Shown: positions 49,801-62,655 of the stretch, in pieces
How the letters are laid out: every line of letters starts with the position of its first letter
Position numbering within the stretch: the first letter of the stretch is position 1
Program-made: the position numbers and the translations under genes
Assembly: GCA_021234535.1 (NCBI GenBank)
Contig: CM037835.1
Coordinates: 7,006,001 to 7,070,000 of the forward strand
DNA from: Stichopus chloronotus
Lineage: Eukaryota > Echinodermata > Holothuroidea > Aspidochirotida > Stichopodidae
Direction of reading: 5' to 3'
DNA length: 64,000 nucleotides
The notes under the pieces: generated by a model
The model's input: only the letters and a program-made list of their open reading frames with translations
What the model was told of the DNA's origin: nothing
Database searches by the model: none

Positions 49801-51160
49801 TTATCTGATCTGAAAGGGAACACCCAAGTTCAAGAGTTCATGTTATTTAAAAAGAAACAATTGCATCATAATTTGTTGTTTATCAATCCTAATAGCTTTA
49901 ATTTTGAGATTCAAGATGAGAATTTGTAGAAAGATACATCTTTGTTGAAGGTTGTTCAACCTGTGATAGCACTACAAGTGTAGGCCTAATGTTACACAGG
50001 CTAGAGTGTACATATCGTCTTCATGTTTTTACTCATTCATGGATCTACTGTATAGACATCAATTTAGAGTAATTCCTGTTCTGGGTATCTGACTGGATAT
50101 TGCTAACAGGTATCCTGTTCCAAATTTTTGCAACTCCTCCTCAGCCCTACAATATTCACACAGTTTAACTCCCTCACCAGCACAGAAGTTAGAATGTGGC
50201 AAACTGGATATTGCTGGAAATCACACCAGTAATGATCTTGGCAGAAAAAGATGTGTTCAACATCCATTTGCATATACTGATAGAATTTTATGCATGTGCG
50301 AGGGAATTGCATATTTTGCACACTATGAAAAATGACAAGGATCTACACTATTTTCTGATGCTAAGTGCAGAGTAGAAGCAAAAGCATAGTGCAGTATATT
50401 GCACTGTAGTCTGGTCATGGAGGTGACTGTCTCTCTCTCTTACATTGATTACATTACTTCAGACAGGACACAACCAGAAATCGGGAAAAGTGTCTGGAGA
50501 CGAGAGAATCTGAATCTAACAACATAATACATAAGTACAACCAGGCCACAATGCTGCTCTATTTTCTGACAAGTTTGTGTAGAATGTGTTGTCACAATAT
50601 TTAGGGCAAAAGCATGTACTTGATATGTATGTCAGTGGTGTTGGCAATTTGTCAGGAAGATGGAATTAATTCCCAAATTAAGTTCACTTCTCTCTTAGCT
50701 GTCTCTCCTTGATGACTGCTCTCAGATGACAAGAACAGTTAAGCTTGGGTGTTTTTAAATTTTCTTATGTAGAAATGTGGAAGGAAGTACATTAGTGAAG
50801 AAGGGTATCTTCTGATCTGGAAGGGAGACGGTGAATGACGGGGGAGGGGTTGGACTGCAGTCAAAATGTAGAAGTAAAAAGATGAAATGTTGTTCAGTGT
50901 AGTATGATACTGATGTGTGACATATTGATGTGTACATGTATGTACTGTCGGCACACATGGGTATGTTATGTTTGATGGTCAAGTTTGTGAGGATTTTTCA
51001 AGTCCATGGATGATTTTCTTTGTCACAGTTGATGGTGCCTCTGATAGTTCCTTGACTGTGCACATTGGAAAGATAATGTCACATTTGTTTTCGGTGAAAT
51101 TGTTACACATCCTTGTACCAGAAACTAATTTTTTAGTTTCAATGAAATCATAACTTTTGT
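46899..51160. other. no recognised gene
   Basis: AT-rich sequence with scattered short frames. A 24-nt segment at 48084-48107 has a good acceptor and donor and would be phase 2-2. An open block at 48771-48943 is listed separately. Nothing else is supported. Confidence 0.45.
48771..48943 (+). CDS. possible terminal exon of an unrecognised gene (ambiguous strand)
   Basis: A T-rich acceptor (AGTTTTTCTTGCATACCTCAG) precedes a frame open for 57 codons to TGA, including FTGKDIHSASPERAFTIAV. It would enter in phase 2, as the 44130-44330 exon requires. The opposite strand is also open over 48767-48978, with a GAG|GTATGC donor and a DIHVHTDCD segment. The strand, and whether it is coding at all, are undecided. 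Confidence 0.18.
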
Positions 51161-51164
51161 AGCC

Positions 51165-51560
51165 ATGTGGCTGTGTATGTGTGTCTGTGTTTGTGTGTTT
51201 GTAACACACACCTGGTAAACACAATATCTCAAATGGGAAGCTTGGACTGATCTCATATTCAGTACATAGGTGTACCACATCAAATACAAGGACCGTATTG
51301 TTTTTGGTGGAGATCAAAGGTCATTTGGGATCAACAGGGGTCAAATTGTGAAAACCTTGTAAACCCAATATCTCAAGAATGAAAGCTAGGACAAATTTCA
51401 TATTTAGTATACATGTAGGTGTATCATATTGAGTGCAAGGTATGTATTGATTGTAGAGGAGATCAAAGGTCATTTATGTCCACTTACAGTGGACATAAAT
51501 CTCAAGAAAGGAAGCTTGTGCAAATCTCTCATATTTCATATAACATAGGTACCCTGTACC
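51165..51560 (+). repeat. copy of the (GT)n/DR1 repeat family
   Basis: GT microsatellite, GTTTGTAACACACACCTGGT, then two to three subunits with AATATCTCAAG and GGAGATCAAAGGTCATTT. The DR1-like sites at 51311-51323 and 51460-51472 each have one mismatch (AGATCAAAGGTCA). Part of the last subunit is replaced by a perfect hairpin at 51472-51500. Confidence 0.8.
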
Positions 51561-54500
51561 ACATCCTAAAGCTATAATGTCAGATTCAGCAATAAAAAAG
51601 TGCTCATAATGAGATCATGAAAACCACAATGCATTTATGCATTCTGGTTTCAGTGTCAGCAGTGATTATGAACAGTCACTAGTCACTAAACAAGGTAGTG
51701 GAGGGTGTTTTCACCCATGGGGTAATGGCAATTATCCTTGTAGTGAATATTCAGTAGGCAAAAGCAACTAATCAGTGACATTGTAATGAGATAAACAGTT
51801 TTCTAGGTCATTACAACGCTTTGTTTCACTGAATCGTACATTTTCCACTACCAATGAGGGAGTGACGACTTGAGCAGTATGATTTGGATTCATTAAGTGA
51901 GACCTGTACTGTTGCATATATGAATGTCCTTACAATAGGAACAGTCAATTTTCAAAGTTGATTTCCTAACGTAAATAACCTGTGATCTCTGTTACCAACT
52001 TTATCACAGGAATGAAAAAAAAAAAAAAACGTGAAGGAAGGAAGAAAAGTTCCACAAAAGTCTAAATTGAGACAGTTATAAAAAGGAGACAGAGAGGAAA
52101 GATTAGAATTGATGGACAGAGAGTCTAGCTGTATAAGAGGGAAAGAACAAAATCTGGAAAAATTCACACCATAATTGGTCACGTTTAAAATCATCTTTTT
52201 TAGTGGAACTTATACTCTATGTAAGTGTGCTGTTCATATCAGTGATGTATTTCTTCCCCTAAGTTGGCCATTTTCATGAAATATGAGCATATTCAGAACT
52301 AACATCAAAACAATCAGCATGGAATGCCTCAGAGGCTCAGAATGCAGCTGTATAGAGAGAATATATCTTGTCGTTAACAAAGGCATGCCCAAATAGAGCC
52401 ATCACTTTAAGAAATTCATTAAACTTTGGTATCCATATGTTTTCCAAAACAGGACAATTACCATAAGCCTGGCAAAAGTATTTGCATATGTATCAGTCAG
52501 CATAAATTTTAAGCATGGGGGAGGGTGCAATTCCACACCAAAAATCTCAAAAGAGCACTCAAAATTGTATGAGCAGGTGCAAAATAATTACTAAAAAGGA
52601 TGAGATTAGCCCTCATAGGTTGTCACCTGTGTGGCGATGTGGAGGCTTATATTTGTACCTGATTGCAGAACACAAAGAAGAAATGCTGTGGCACGTACAT
52701 GGAAGCAGTTCGTGTGTAATTCTCATTTGTTCATTTCCAGAATTGTGTAAAAACTTTCTTGTGATGTAAGTTTTAAGCATTATCACAGAAATGTAGTAGG
52801 AATTTGTTATGGGAATCTGCTTTAGGGCATTTTATCACAGGTTATGAAGTACAGCATATAGCACTCAAAACTGTGAAAGTAGCTTTTGAAATGAGATCAG
52901 AGTGGGGAATTTTTTTTTTCTTTCAAAATAGTACCTGAAAATGGAAAAGTATGTCAGAACCTGGTATCAATATTCAATTCAATTCAAGTTATGGTACGTT
53001 ACCATAAGAATTTTTTTCTCCGAAGAGGCGATTGTAGAGCACCTGAAGAGTGGAGAAGAATGCTTGCAGGTAGTATTGTCAATAATATATCTGAAAAAGT
53101 GATTGTTGTACTGAAATTCGGTTCAAGCAGGGATGGTTACATGAAAAAGTGACTGCTATAGATTATGGTACACGAAGAAGAGTGATTGAAGGTTATCTGA
53201 AGAAGTGTTTACCGTTTATTGTAGGTTACCTCAAATAGTGTGGCTGAAATTTACCTATTCACAAAGGTGATGGCAATGATTTTCTTGAATTTGTTTACAT
53301 GAAAAGCAGCTCCTCTCAGCAGTAAGTGAACAAGACAGGTGTAAGGATAGCTCAATAATGTTACTGTACATGATATGTTCTGAAGAGTAAATGCACATGG
53401 TATTTAAAATACCATGTGCAATTTTAAACTTCAAACCTGGCTTTTGAGACTGTAGCATATATATAATGTACACTGAAGTCTGAATACATTGTGGAGAAAA
53501 TTACTACATCCCCCTGTATTGTTCTAAGTACATGTTTGTCATATACTATCCCAAACTTATGGTCTGATGCACAAATTCGATTTCACATGATTCCAGTACC
53601 ACTAAAATATCTTTAATGGCTACAGTAGTTACAATATCAAACAGATTCGCTCTAACACAAGAAAGCGTAGTTCAGGCGATTGATGCAAATGTGTTTATAA
53701 TCATACCAGTGATTGGTCCTATCATTTGGTACACTCAGTGATAAAACGCTGGGGCATTGATTGTCACAGTTGATGCTATCAACTAGCAATATTATTACAC
53801 CTCCATTGCAAGAGGACCATTCCTCCATGGGCTGGTCTAACTATTATGATATTGAAGTCATTCACAATTTACTAGAAACCATGAGTACAGCCTTGTAAGC
53901 AGCTACAAGTTGTTATCATAAAGTTAAAAGAAATTGCGCACCATGTGGATGCATTGAAAAACGCTATTGTTAAGTTATGCAATTGCACATTACTTTATAG
54001 CCATGATCCTTTTTGGGTGAGCCCAAAAACAAATTTCAAATTTACTGTCCACTGGACTAGACATGGATGAAATAGAGACCAGTTTGAAATGAATAAAATT
54101 AAGTCACCTTTTTCTCTCCTGGGCATCACAGAACTTTTACATTTACATTCAGTTCTTTCTAAGTGTCTGATAGTTTGCAAGCTTTGTAGAATGTCTCTTC
54201 GATTTCAAGTACAGCATTTACAGTATGTACTCTTGTACTCTACTGAACATGTAAACTAACCAAGCATTCCTGTTATTTTGAAAGAGCCCCCTCTTCATTA
54301 TCTTTTGATCATCAAGAGGATCTTTCAAAGTTATGTTCAATGCCACACTGTGTCTTTATCTGGGAGAATGGGATGGGCAGGGGGGGGGGGGGTGGGGCAG
54401 AGGAGAGAAATACTGTAGTTGCGTGATGACCTGACGAAGTATATTTCCAAGGGTTACTATTCAAATGAATAATAACCTTGGAGAGAAAGCATTCATTTTA

Positions 54501-57440
54501 GAATTTTGTGATGATTATTTAACATACCATGAAGCAGTCAGTCTTGAAGGATAAACTGTACAGTATTATGTGTATGCAGTCTATGAAATCTTTAATTAAA
54601 TAAGATCCATGCCATCTCTACAAGTTCAAAAAACCTGCCATTGATACCCTTTCACAAATGCATCATGTCAGCTTTCATATGTTACGACAATTTTTGCACA
54701 TACAATATCTGCAAGATTGATTACACACTGTAGAGTTTTTCTGCTGTTCTGTTCTCGCCATTGTATTGTAAACAAATGTATTAATGGATGTTTTGTCTAC
54801 CATAGCTGTTAATCAACAAACTCATAAATGAGCCATAGTGCCTCTAATTAATTAAAGTATGTTACACTCTGTAGTGTACTAATGTTGTTTGATCTGTTTG
54901 TAAACATGGTTCACTCTTCACCTTCAGTTTAATTGGTGGGCCTTAATTGAAATTTTGATTTGCCATGGATATGAAAGGTAATGTATGAACTTTCTGTAAC
55001 AGGTGCTGTAGTCTGGGACTGTAAATCTTTTAGTTTGTTTAACAGTCATCAACACCTTCAAACTGTTCACTTATAGATACTTCATGTATGTAGCTATTAG
55101 TGTCTCTCTGTGAATGAAAAGTTCGACAAAGTGCATACAGTAGCAATTGCAGTAAGATCAAGTTTAACAACTTGTAAAAATATGCGTTTGAACAAAACTC
55201 TGAGGATTTCACCCTCGTTGATAAGACAGATAACATTTACTTCCATTGGTACACATTATGTATCATGTATGTAAAACTTAAGGTTTGCACTTCACAGAAC
55301 ATGTAGCACATGTGTGCATTATGTGTGCTTCCACTTAACCTTTTTTTCATTTGTTCTCTTTTTAAGACTGTGTGTTTCTGTGATTGTGTATTATATCATT
55401 TGCAGTCAGCTAAACAATATCTTTCCCATCTGCCCCAAGTTTCTCTTTTTCAATTTTCATTCTCTTATATCAATTATCAATCAGTTTGTGTTGCAATGTT
55501 ACGATACATTGATCTCAAAAGTCATCATTTTTGTATATTCGTCCGGCCTAGATAGAAAGAGCAAAGGGCGAAATGACACGGCAGTCTTTGCTACAGTAGT
55601 GAGTAACTTGTTCATGCTCCATCTGAATCCATTTATTGTTGTGTAACTATACTAAGACTTTCAATTTCCTGTGACTACTTTTCAGGGTAGAATGTCACCA
55701 GAGATTCCAATTGATTTTGATCATCCTTTTTCTTCATAGATTTTGATCTTTGTTATACAAGTATGATGACAAGTACTGTCAGTTTGTGTGTCAATAGTAT
55801 GTTGAAGAGGGCAACAATAGTGTAGTCCGTGGAAACTCAGCGTATTCCCATTGTTCATACATGTACAATTTTTGAAAAGTCATACATATTTTCAAACAGG
55901 ACAGTGCCAAGTTTTGCCTACACTTCAACCTACAAATGCAAAATTCAAACATTTGTTTTCAAAGTTGACTGAAAACTCTCCAAACTTTCTCAAGCTTGAA
56001 TTCCATAATGTGTCTTCCACTTGAACTCACTGTCATAAATTTGTCACAATTTCATTCTTTGAGATCTCCATCTCAGCAGCTATCTTCCCCGAAGTTCCCT
56101 CACATCCAGAGTTGCCACTGTCTCTGTGGGAGCCATTATCCTCTATCACAGACATTAAAATAGGTGGAATTGTCTCTTTAACTTTGAGGTGTAGTTAACC
56201 AAGCTTTGATCTCAGACTTTGAGAAAAGTATCAAAGCACAGGGCCAGGATATTATCAACTAGTTAGAATACATAAATACGTTTTCTTGTCTACCCTGATG
56301 TGCCTGGGTTTGATCTCATTAGAGATCAAACCCGGGCACATGGTCCGGGTTGTCTCACAAGTCACGTCTAATTCACATGGTCTGATACACAAAGTGATCC
56401 TCGTTTTACCTCACAAGCTCAAGGTCTGATACCCAGATTGTAAGCTGTAGATCTATTTTACTTGCATCAGTTGTTTTGGGTTATCACTTGCTAGTTTGTA
56501 ACTGTCGAATTCTAACAGTTTCATAGAAAACTGATAGTTCCCTGGAACAGATGAACACAAATTAACAAACTTGTATACATGTCTCTGTTTCAGACTTATG
56601 TAAAGTACATAACAACTTTGCCCTACTTTTGTTTTTCATTCATTATAATCAGTATCGCTTTCCCACATATATCTAGTTTCTGTATAGTTAGAAACAGATA
56701 TCTCTATTGTTCCTTTGAAATCCATATTGTGCTCTTTCCATTTTCTTCTTATCTCTCACATTTGTTTCATCTTTTTTTTTTTTTTGTATCTTCTTTGAAG
56801 TGATTTCCCCTGGAATGTTCTGTTTTTCCACCTTTTCCAACTGATGAAGTTTTTAGTAAATCTCTCCATAGTTTAATCTCTAATGGCTGTGAAAGCCAGC
56901 CATAGCTATTTATTAGTTTTCAAAACACTGAGCAATTATCGGAATATCGGTGTGAGGGAAGAGCAACCCAGGTGCATCTCTGGCTAAAATCAATAAAAAT
57001 GCAAGCCATTAGGTTTCACGCTCTCAGATCTTGCATGGTATTTGCTCTTCGTCTGAATGTCTTCTCCTGGTCAGAATTTTTATATTGCCCTTGCCTCCAC
57101 TGCCAATTGCAAAGAAAAACTTTTTAATGCAAGGCAGACGTCAAGGAACAAATTTGTCTCTGCTTTCAGCTTTTGATTGTTCTTTGCCAAAAAATAGCAA
57201 CATAGGTTCAAATCTACGTGCAACTGCAGAAAGATGACGTCAGATGATGCTTAAATGACCATAGACTGGGGAAAAGAAAACAGAAGTAAAATTGTAAGCT
57301 CTGGGAATCACCAAGTGTCCAATCCTGTCCTAATGAAAAATTTGACATTTTATTCTATCAAATGTTCAAACAAAAAGCACTCTTACCATATTTTGTGTCA
57401 GCCATTTGTTTTTCTTTTTCTTTTTTCACAAGATCTTTAT
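51561..57440. other. no recognised gene; contains hairpins and a G13 run
   Basis: The sequence is AT-rich. Notable points are hairpins at 53392-53420 and 56298-56341, a G13 run at 54380-54392, and a CRE octamer TGACGTCA at 57235-57242. Short frames here show no recognisable protein content. Confidence 0.45.
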
Positions 57441-57550
57441 CTTTGATTTTATTTGCTTTTTCATTTTTCATTTGTTTTGATTTTATTTGCTTTTTCATTT
57501 TTCATTTGTTTTGATTTTATTTGCTTTTTCATTTTCATTTGTTTTGATTA
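57440..57550. repeat. 34-35-bp tandem repeat, three copies
   Basis: GATTTTATTTGCTTTTTCAT starts at 57444, 57479 and 57513. Copies are nearly identical, the last lacking one T. Confidence 0.93.
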
Positions 57551-57968
57551 TACAAATGTGAAATTCTGACAATATTAAAGACCATGAGTGCAGCTGTTTA
57601 TTGGTTACTTTTAATGTGCTGCAAAGGATAAAAAAAAAGAAAGAGTTTGATGAAAACAGTCAGGATGCCTGTTGGCAAAGCTTTAAAAGTTCAAGGTTCC
57701 TCTTATAAACATAATCCTTGCATTTTAAATGGTAGTAGCCTTGTGAGATAATTAAATCAAGTGCATTGGAAATGGAAACTTGATGCTTTTATTTCCATAT
57801 CATTGTTAGGAAAATAATGGATCATATGAAACTAATATCTCCTGCACTATTTCCTATGGCTCTAAGGCGCTAAATATGTTTGTGTAGACTATGGCTATAG
57901 CATTTCCTACCTCCTTTCCTGGCACAAGTTATACTGTAACACAGTGTTAGCACTAAGGAATTAAAACT

Positions 57969-58165
57969 GGGGGGGGGGGGGGAATTCCTTCTATAGAAAA
58001 AAATTTGGGAGGGATTTTCAAAATCAGAGAGGGACCTCAACCCGCCAAGGATTTTTTTTTTTTGAGAGGGATTTTCAAAGTCAAGGAGGGACTGCATCCC
58101 TCCAATTTTTTTTTTGCGAGGGATTTCCAAAATCTGCAGTGGGGGCTCCACCCTGGGCGCCCTTT
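57969..58165. repeat. G14 run and three diverged ~54-bp units
   Basis: After a G14 run (57969-57982), GAGGGATTTTCAAAATCAGA-type units begin near 58010, 58066 and 58119, separated by T-rich runs. The GC-rich end, CACCCTGGGCGCCC, resembles the ends of DNA transposons seen elsewhere in the window, but no TIR pair or duplication was found. Confidence 0.6.
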
Positions 58166-61100
58166 TAACCTTTTCAGAATAGGTGGAAATCATCACGTAA
58201 TAAGTAGTGTAGTTAATTATATGAAAAAAGATTTTTCATTAGTGATTAATTTTTCATTTGTGATTAATTAAAATCAAAGGAAATAGTAAGAAATACTCAG
58301 CATAGTTTAAAAAAGTTTGCTCCATTTTCTCCAAATAAAAGGCATGAATTGCTAGGAGAAGCATAACTTTTAAGGAATATCAAAGTGGTAGGCTGCAGTA
58401 CCCCCACGGGACCTTCCCGGCAATGCAACAAAATATTGTGCACACAATTTGCTACAGCGTGGTACATACTGTAACATACTGGCACATACATTTTGGTGCC
58501 CAGTTTTGCTGAAATTTTCAAAATCAATGCACATGGATTTTAAGTACAGGGATTTAATAATGAGAAAATATTAAGCCTACTTTGTGCATTGATGGCTTCA
58601 GAAAACAATGAAAATTGACCTTATCTAGTTAAATCATAAAATTTGTTCTTCCTGATATTCAATGCAGCCATTACAGTATTACCAAAAGTCGTAGGCCTAG
58701 TCTACTCGAACTTCGAAAGTTTATCAATTATGTCCAGGCCTAGCCTTAATGTTACTGTTTCGAACAGTCAGTGTTAGGCCTAGCCTCCAAATAGAGTCAT
58801 GAGATACAACTGAAATCTTTTGAATTCTATATATTTATTAAAACTGGTAGTAGATTTTTTATTCTCCTCACAAGTCTAGTCCTCTCAGAGCGTAAAAAGG
58901 TATTTTACGACAAAAACACCCCGCTCTACCGCTATGGTATTTTATTAGGCTAGGCTTAGGCTAAGTTATCGTTAGGATATCCCTCGTAGCGTTCGCGAAG
59001 AATTTTCAAGGGCACATGGTAGAACAGTAGTATTTTTAACATTGTGTGGATTTATGTACTGTGCAAAAATTCAAGTGGCCGAGGGGGCTAGCTTGTCAGT
59101 ATTTTAACTATTCTGACGATGAAATCATTGGCCTTGGGCCACCGCTTATGTAGGTCGAGCACTGGAGTAACAGTGCACATATTCAATACAGCATATGTGA
59201 GAGTCCAACATACTGTGCAGTGTATACGAACAACGTTGTATTGTATTTGAAACCCTTCGACAGTGATTGAATAATGAAACCAATCAGATTCGCTCTCTGT
59301 AAACACAAGCAGTAGACAACATGTAGAATAGTCCTTAGCAAGGGCTACAGTATATTTATGGTGGTACAGTAGTATTTATTTGCTGTGGTGGTACACAGTA
59401 ATATGATCTCCCCATGGGACAAGCATTTCACATTCTAACGTAGCACCAGTTGCTTCCCCCTCCCCTTCACCTGTAGGGTACTGTATACCTGTTTAATACT
59501 GATGTGATGTGCAGGAGGATTTTGTATTAATATTTTAATGATGTTACATCAGTGATTGGTTGCATTTGAAACAGAGGTTGCATGTGACTATTTTCAAGGA
59601 AGTAAATTTTGTTCTGATCATTTTCTCAAGGACCAAGTATTGTTTGTAATTACTAGCAGATAAACATTTGTAAGTGCGAAAAGAAGTGTGTGAAAGCCTT
59701 AGTTTGATAGTTGACATCAGCATTGTATTGAAAACTGTGGGAACATGACGAAATGAATAAAGTGGTCCAACCCAGAACACTGCTTTAATGCAATTTGTCA
59801 AAATTTAAGAATATTAAATTTATGAAAATGGGAGGTATGAAAGTGGAAAGTGAGACTAATATGGAAACCATTTCTGACATTTCTTAAAATTCCTAAGGTA
59901 CAGTACTACACAGGGAGTGAATATAGCTTAGTAGTAATTACACATTGAACATTCCCATGCCATTTTCTGCAGCTTGATGAGATTTTCAAATATTTTGTGT
60001 CTTGAATTAAGCACTGGACCTTATGCATGCACATTATTGAGATATAATGTAGGAAACTGCCACTAATCAATTAACACGTGAGAACATGCAATTAATTGGG
60101 TTGACTTTACAGTATTTGTGACAGTAATTTGTAAGAAATTTCCTTGAAAGAACTGTAGTGTGTGTACAGAATATACCGTATGATTTGCAAAACAGAAAAG
60201 TGTGCTGCTCTTTGCTCAACTCTCTGTGACAATGCAGCATTCACTGGTTTGTTGGATTACTCTCTAACATCAGAAGAGGGTAGGTTATAGTATCTAGAGG
60301 AATAGTTTCAATGAAGAATGTCAGTGTTTGTTATTGAACTCACATCCTGCACTAAATAACATTTGGGAGGCCCAACATTGTTTGGAATGAGGGCTGGAGA
60401 TTCACCTTACTCTTTCAAGCTGGGGGACAGTTGTAGAGATTGAACTCTCTATTAACTAACATATTTGCTTCCTATGTGCTTCTTCCTGATGACTACAATA
60501 ACAGACCTCTACAAAAGTCAACTGTGGCGGAAAAAAGAACAAGGAAAATGCTTTCGTTGATCTTTAGAGAGTTTTAAATTGAAGTTGATTACAAGTCACA
60601 GGCTGCAGTCTGCTTACATTTTTAATCTGCAAGGATTTCTCACTTACTGTTTTGTAATTGAACCAGGGTACACAACTACACGTGCTTCTGCCACATTCTA
60701 GTGTTGCACTGGGTCCAAAATTCAGATCCAGGCACCCACAGCCCCTAGTCGGTTGGGTTCCCCAAAATGAAATTTAGGCTGTGAGTTTGGCTGTGAGTTA
60801 AGCTGTGAGTTTGTTGTGCAGGCCCTGAGTTTTAGATTTTACAGGTGTGCTGCAAATCACACTCCTGAGGAGTTTAAGGAGTGTGGTAGGTGTACTATGC
60901 TCTTTTTAAACTTTGATAGATTTATCTGAGTTCTCATTCTTTATCTACTGTAGGTGTGCAAAAAATACACTCCTCAGTGATGTGAGGTGAGTGGTGGTGC
61001 GCAATTGCACTTGCACACCTCAGAGATACAAGACCTGGTTGTGAAGTCATAATAGAACATCTTGCTTTGCATGTTAGCATAATATAGAAGTATTTTTATA

Positions 61101-61216
61101 CTTTTATGTATGCGCATGGTAAACACAAGTGTTCCTACTTTCCTAAATTAGCTTTTAAGTTTGGTTTGTTATGGTCACACATACAATGTTTTTGTTAATT
61201 CTAGTGTTTATTTCAG
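58166..61216. other. no recognised gene
   Basis: AT-rich, without recognisable exons, repeats or RNA genes on reading both strands. Confidence 0.45.
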
Positions 61217-61390
61217 AACTGGGTCCTGATGTCATCGGTCAGGTACCTGCCAGTGCAACACCATGTTGTACAGTATGTCCACCGGGTCAACAATGCTGGT
61301 AGACAGTTGTGTGTTCAATTATGGCAAATCTGGCAAAAGTGCATACATCATCATGTTCAAAAGTTATTTGGGCTATGCTCTGAAATGTGA
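61217..61390 (+). CDS. possible terminal coding exon of an unrecognised gene
   Basis: An excellent acceptor (TTCTAGTGTTTATTTCAG) precedes 57 codons open in phase 0 to TGA at 61388. The product starts NWVLMSSVRYLPVQHHVV and continues with RQLCVQLWQIWQKCIHHH. It would need an upstream exon ending in phase 0, and none was confirmed. I do not recognise the protein. Chance is a serious alternative. Confidence 0.25.
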   Translation, partial: NWVLMSSVRYLPVQHHVVQYVHRVNNAGRQLCVQLWQIWQKCIHHHVQKLFGLCSEM

Positions 61391-61617
61391 CCAAGCAAGT
61401 CACGATCTAATAGCTGAGACACAACCTACATTCAGCACTGACTTCAACTGGTGATGAGACATTTTGTGAGACCTTCCATCGTGAGACCTTCCCAAATGTG
61501 AGATCCTTCGATGAATATCTGGGAGGATGTGTTGACCTCCGTTATTTTCCATGGGTCTGAGTGTAATGTGTTGGAGCTGGTTAGATATGTGCAAGTAACT
61601 GGATTTAGTCATTACGC

Positions 61618-61640
61618 CTCATTGGCTATTGACGTCATTC
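61618..61640. promoter_or_regulatory. CRE octamer beside an inverted CCAAT box
   Basis: ATTGG (61621-61625) is followed by the exact octamer TGACGTCA (61630-61637). The next 80 bp are relatively rich in CpG. This pairing is typical of promoters, but no transcript start can be assigned. Confidence 0.35.
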
Positions 61641-62564
61641 TTACCAACTGTAATGGGACTTGCCTATTTGCGCTTCCCAGTTACGGAGACTTCGGCACGA
61701 ACTTCGGTAACATGACCTGTTTAATGTAAACATTCAGGGGGCAGGAATGCGGTGTCAGCAGCCTGTGCGAATGCACTCAAGTATATCATGAAGGATAATC
61801 AGAAAACTAATCACTGGAAATTAATTGGTAATTTCTTTTGAGATGGTCTCGAGTGTTGTGCACATCGTTATCATTTTTCCTCATGTCTTTATTGAATATA
61901 GTTGTAGTGTGTCAACTTGGTGGCTCAAGTGATCTTGTTTCATCTCAACATCTAGCATGGAATTAAATCTACGGAGGGTTCACTGAGATTCCTTACTTAC
62001 ACCGTTGGCTTCATTTCGACACAAGGGACCCTTTCCCTGCGGATTGCCATTGTGGGATATCCTGGAACGAAAACCATCAGTTTGACTAATTGCATTCATG
62101 GGACTGAGACTCACTGAGTGTCGATGCTGTACTTTTTCTGTAAAGTGATAGTGGGGGTATTGCTTTTTATGATGTTGTGTAGGCTTTTTGATCAGTATAC
62201 CCCTTTGAGTCTTAGGTTGATGTCAGTCGAACTAGCTTTGTTGTAAAAATTTGACGAGGGCAGTGATACAAATTAAGTTTCCTGTGGCAAAGCAAGAGTA
62301 CTTTTTCCTTTTGATGAAGAGCAGAGCATAGCATGTTGAGAAGAGAACTTTCATTTATTTTGCCTTTTATTTCAGCAGAAACCATGAAATAGTGTCATTT
62401 TTTATCAATCTGTCTCTAGCGTTAGTTTACAAGTTTAATTAAATGTACTGTACAGTGAAAGCTTAAGATGATCTGCAACTTGTTGAGAAGAAAGTGCATG
62501 CTTGTGGTGTGTCTGACCTAGGTTGAGCAGCAACAATTGCACCAGCAATAATGCTGAACTTGTC

Positions 62565-62655
62565 ACGGGGATCTGGCGACTTGGCCCCAACAGGGCTCCA
62601 AAGGGCAAACCCCTTGGTCAGGGGTCAAGGGGGCTTAAAGCCCCCTTAAAAAATT
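62565..62655. repeat. GC-rich block with 21-nt palindrome, probable transposon remnant
   Basis: AAGGGGGCTT and its inverse, separated by one A, form a palindrome at 62627-62647. The preceding GGCAAACCCCTTGGTCAGGG resembles the GC-rich 'cccctgga' blocks inside the hAT element at 38.9 kb. No matching second end was identified. Confidence 0.45.

Noticed and set aside
55310..55646. Overlapping hydrophobic frames of 81 and 110 codons
   Set aside because: Hydrophobicity comes from T-rich sequence. No membrane protein family is recognisable and there are no splice sites.
57206..57245. Words like GGTTCAAATCTACG suggesting a tRNA B box
   Set aside because: No matching A box or acceptor stem upstream. 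The only convincing A/B box pair is the SINE head at 43.9-44.0 kb.
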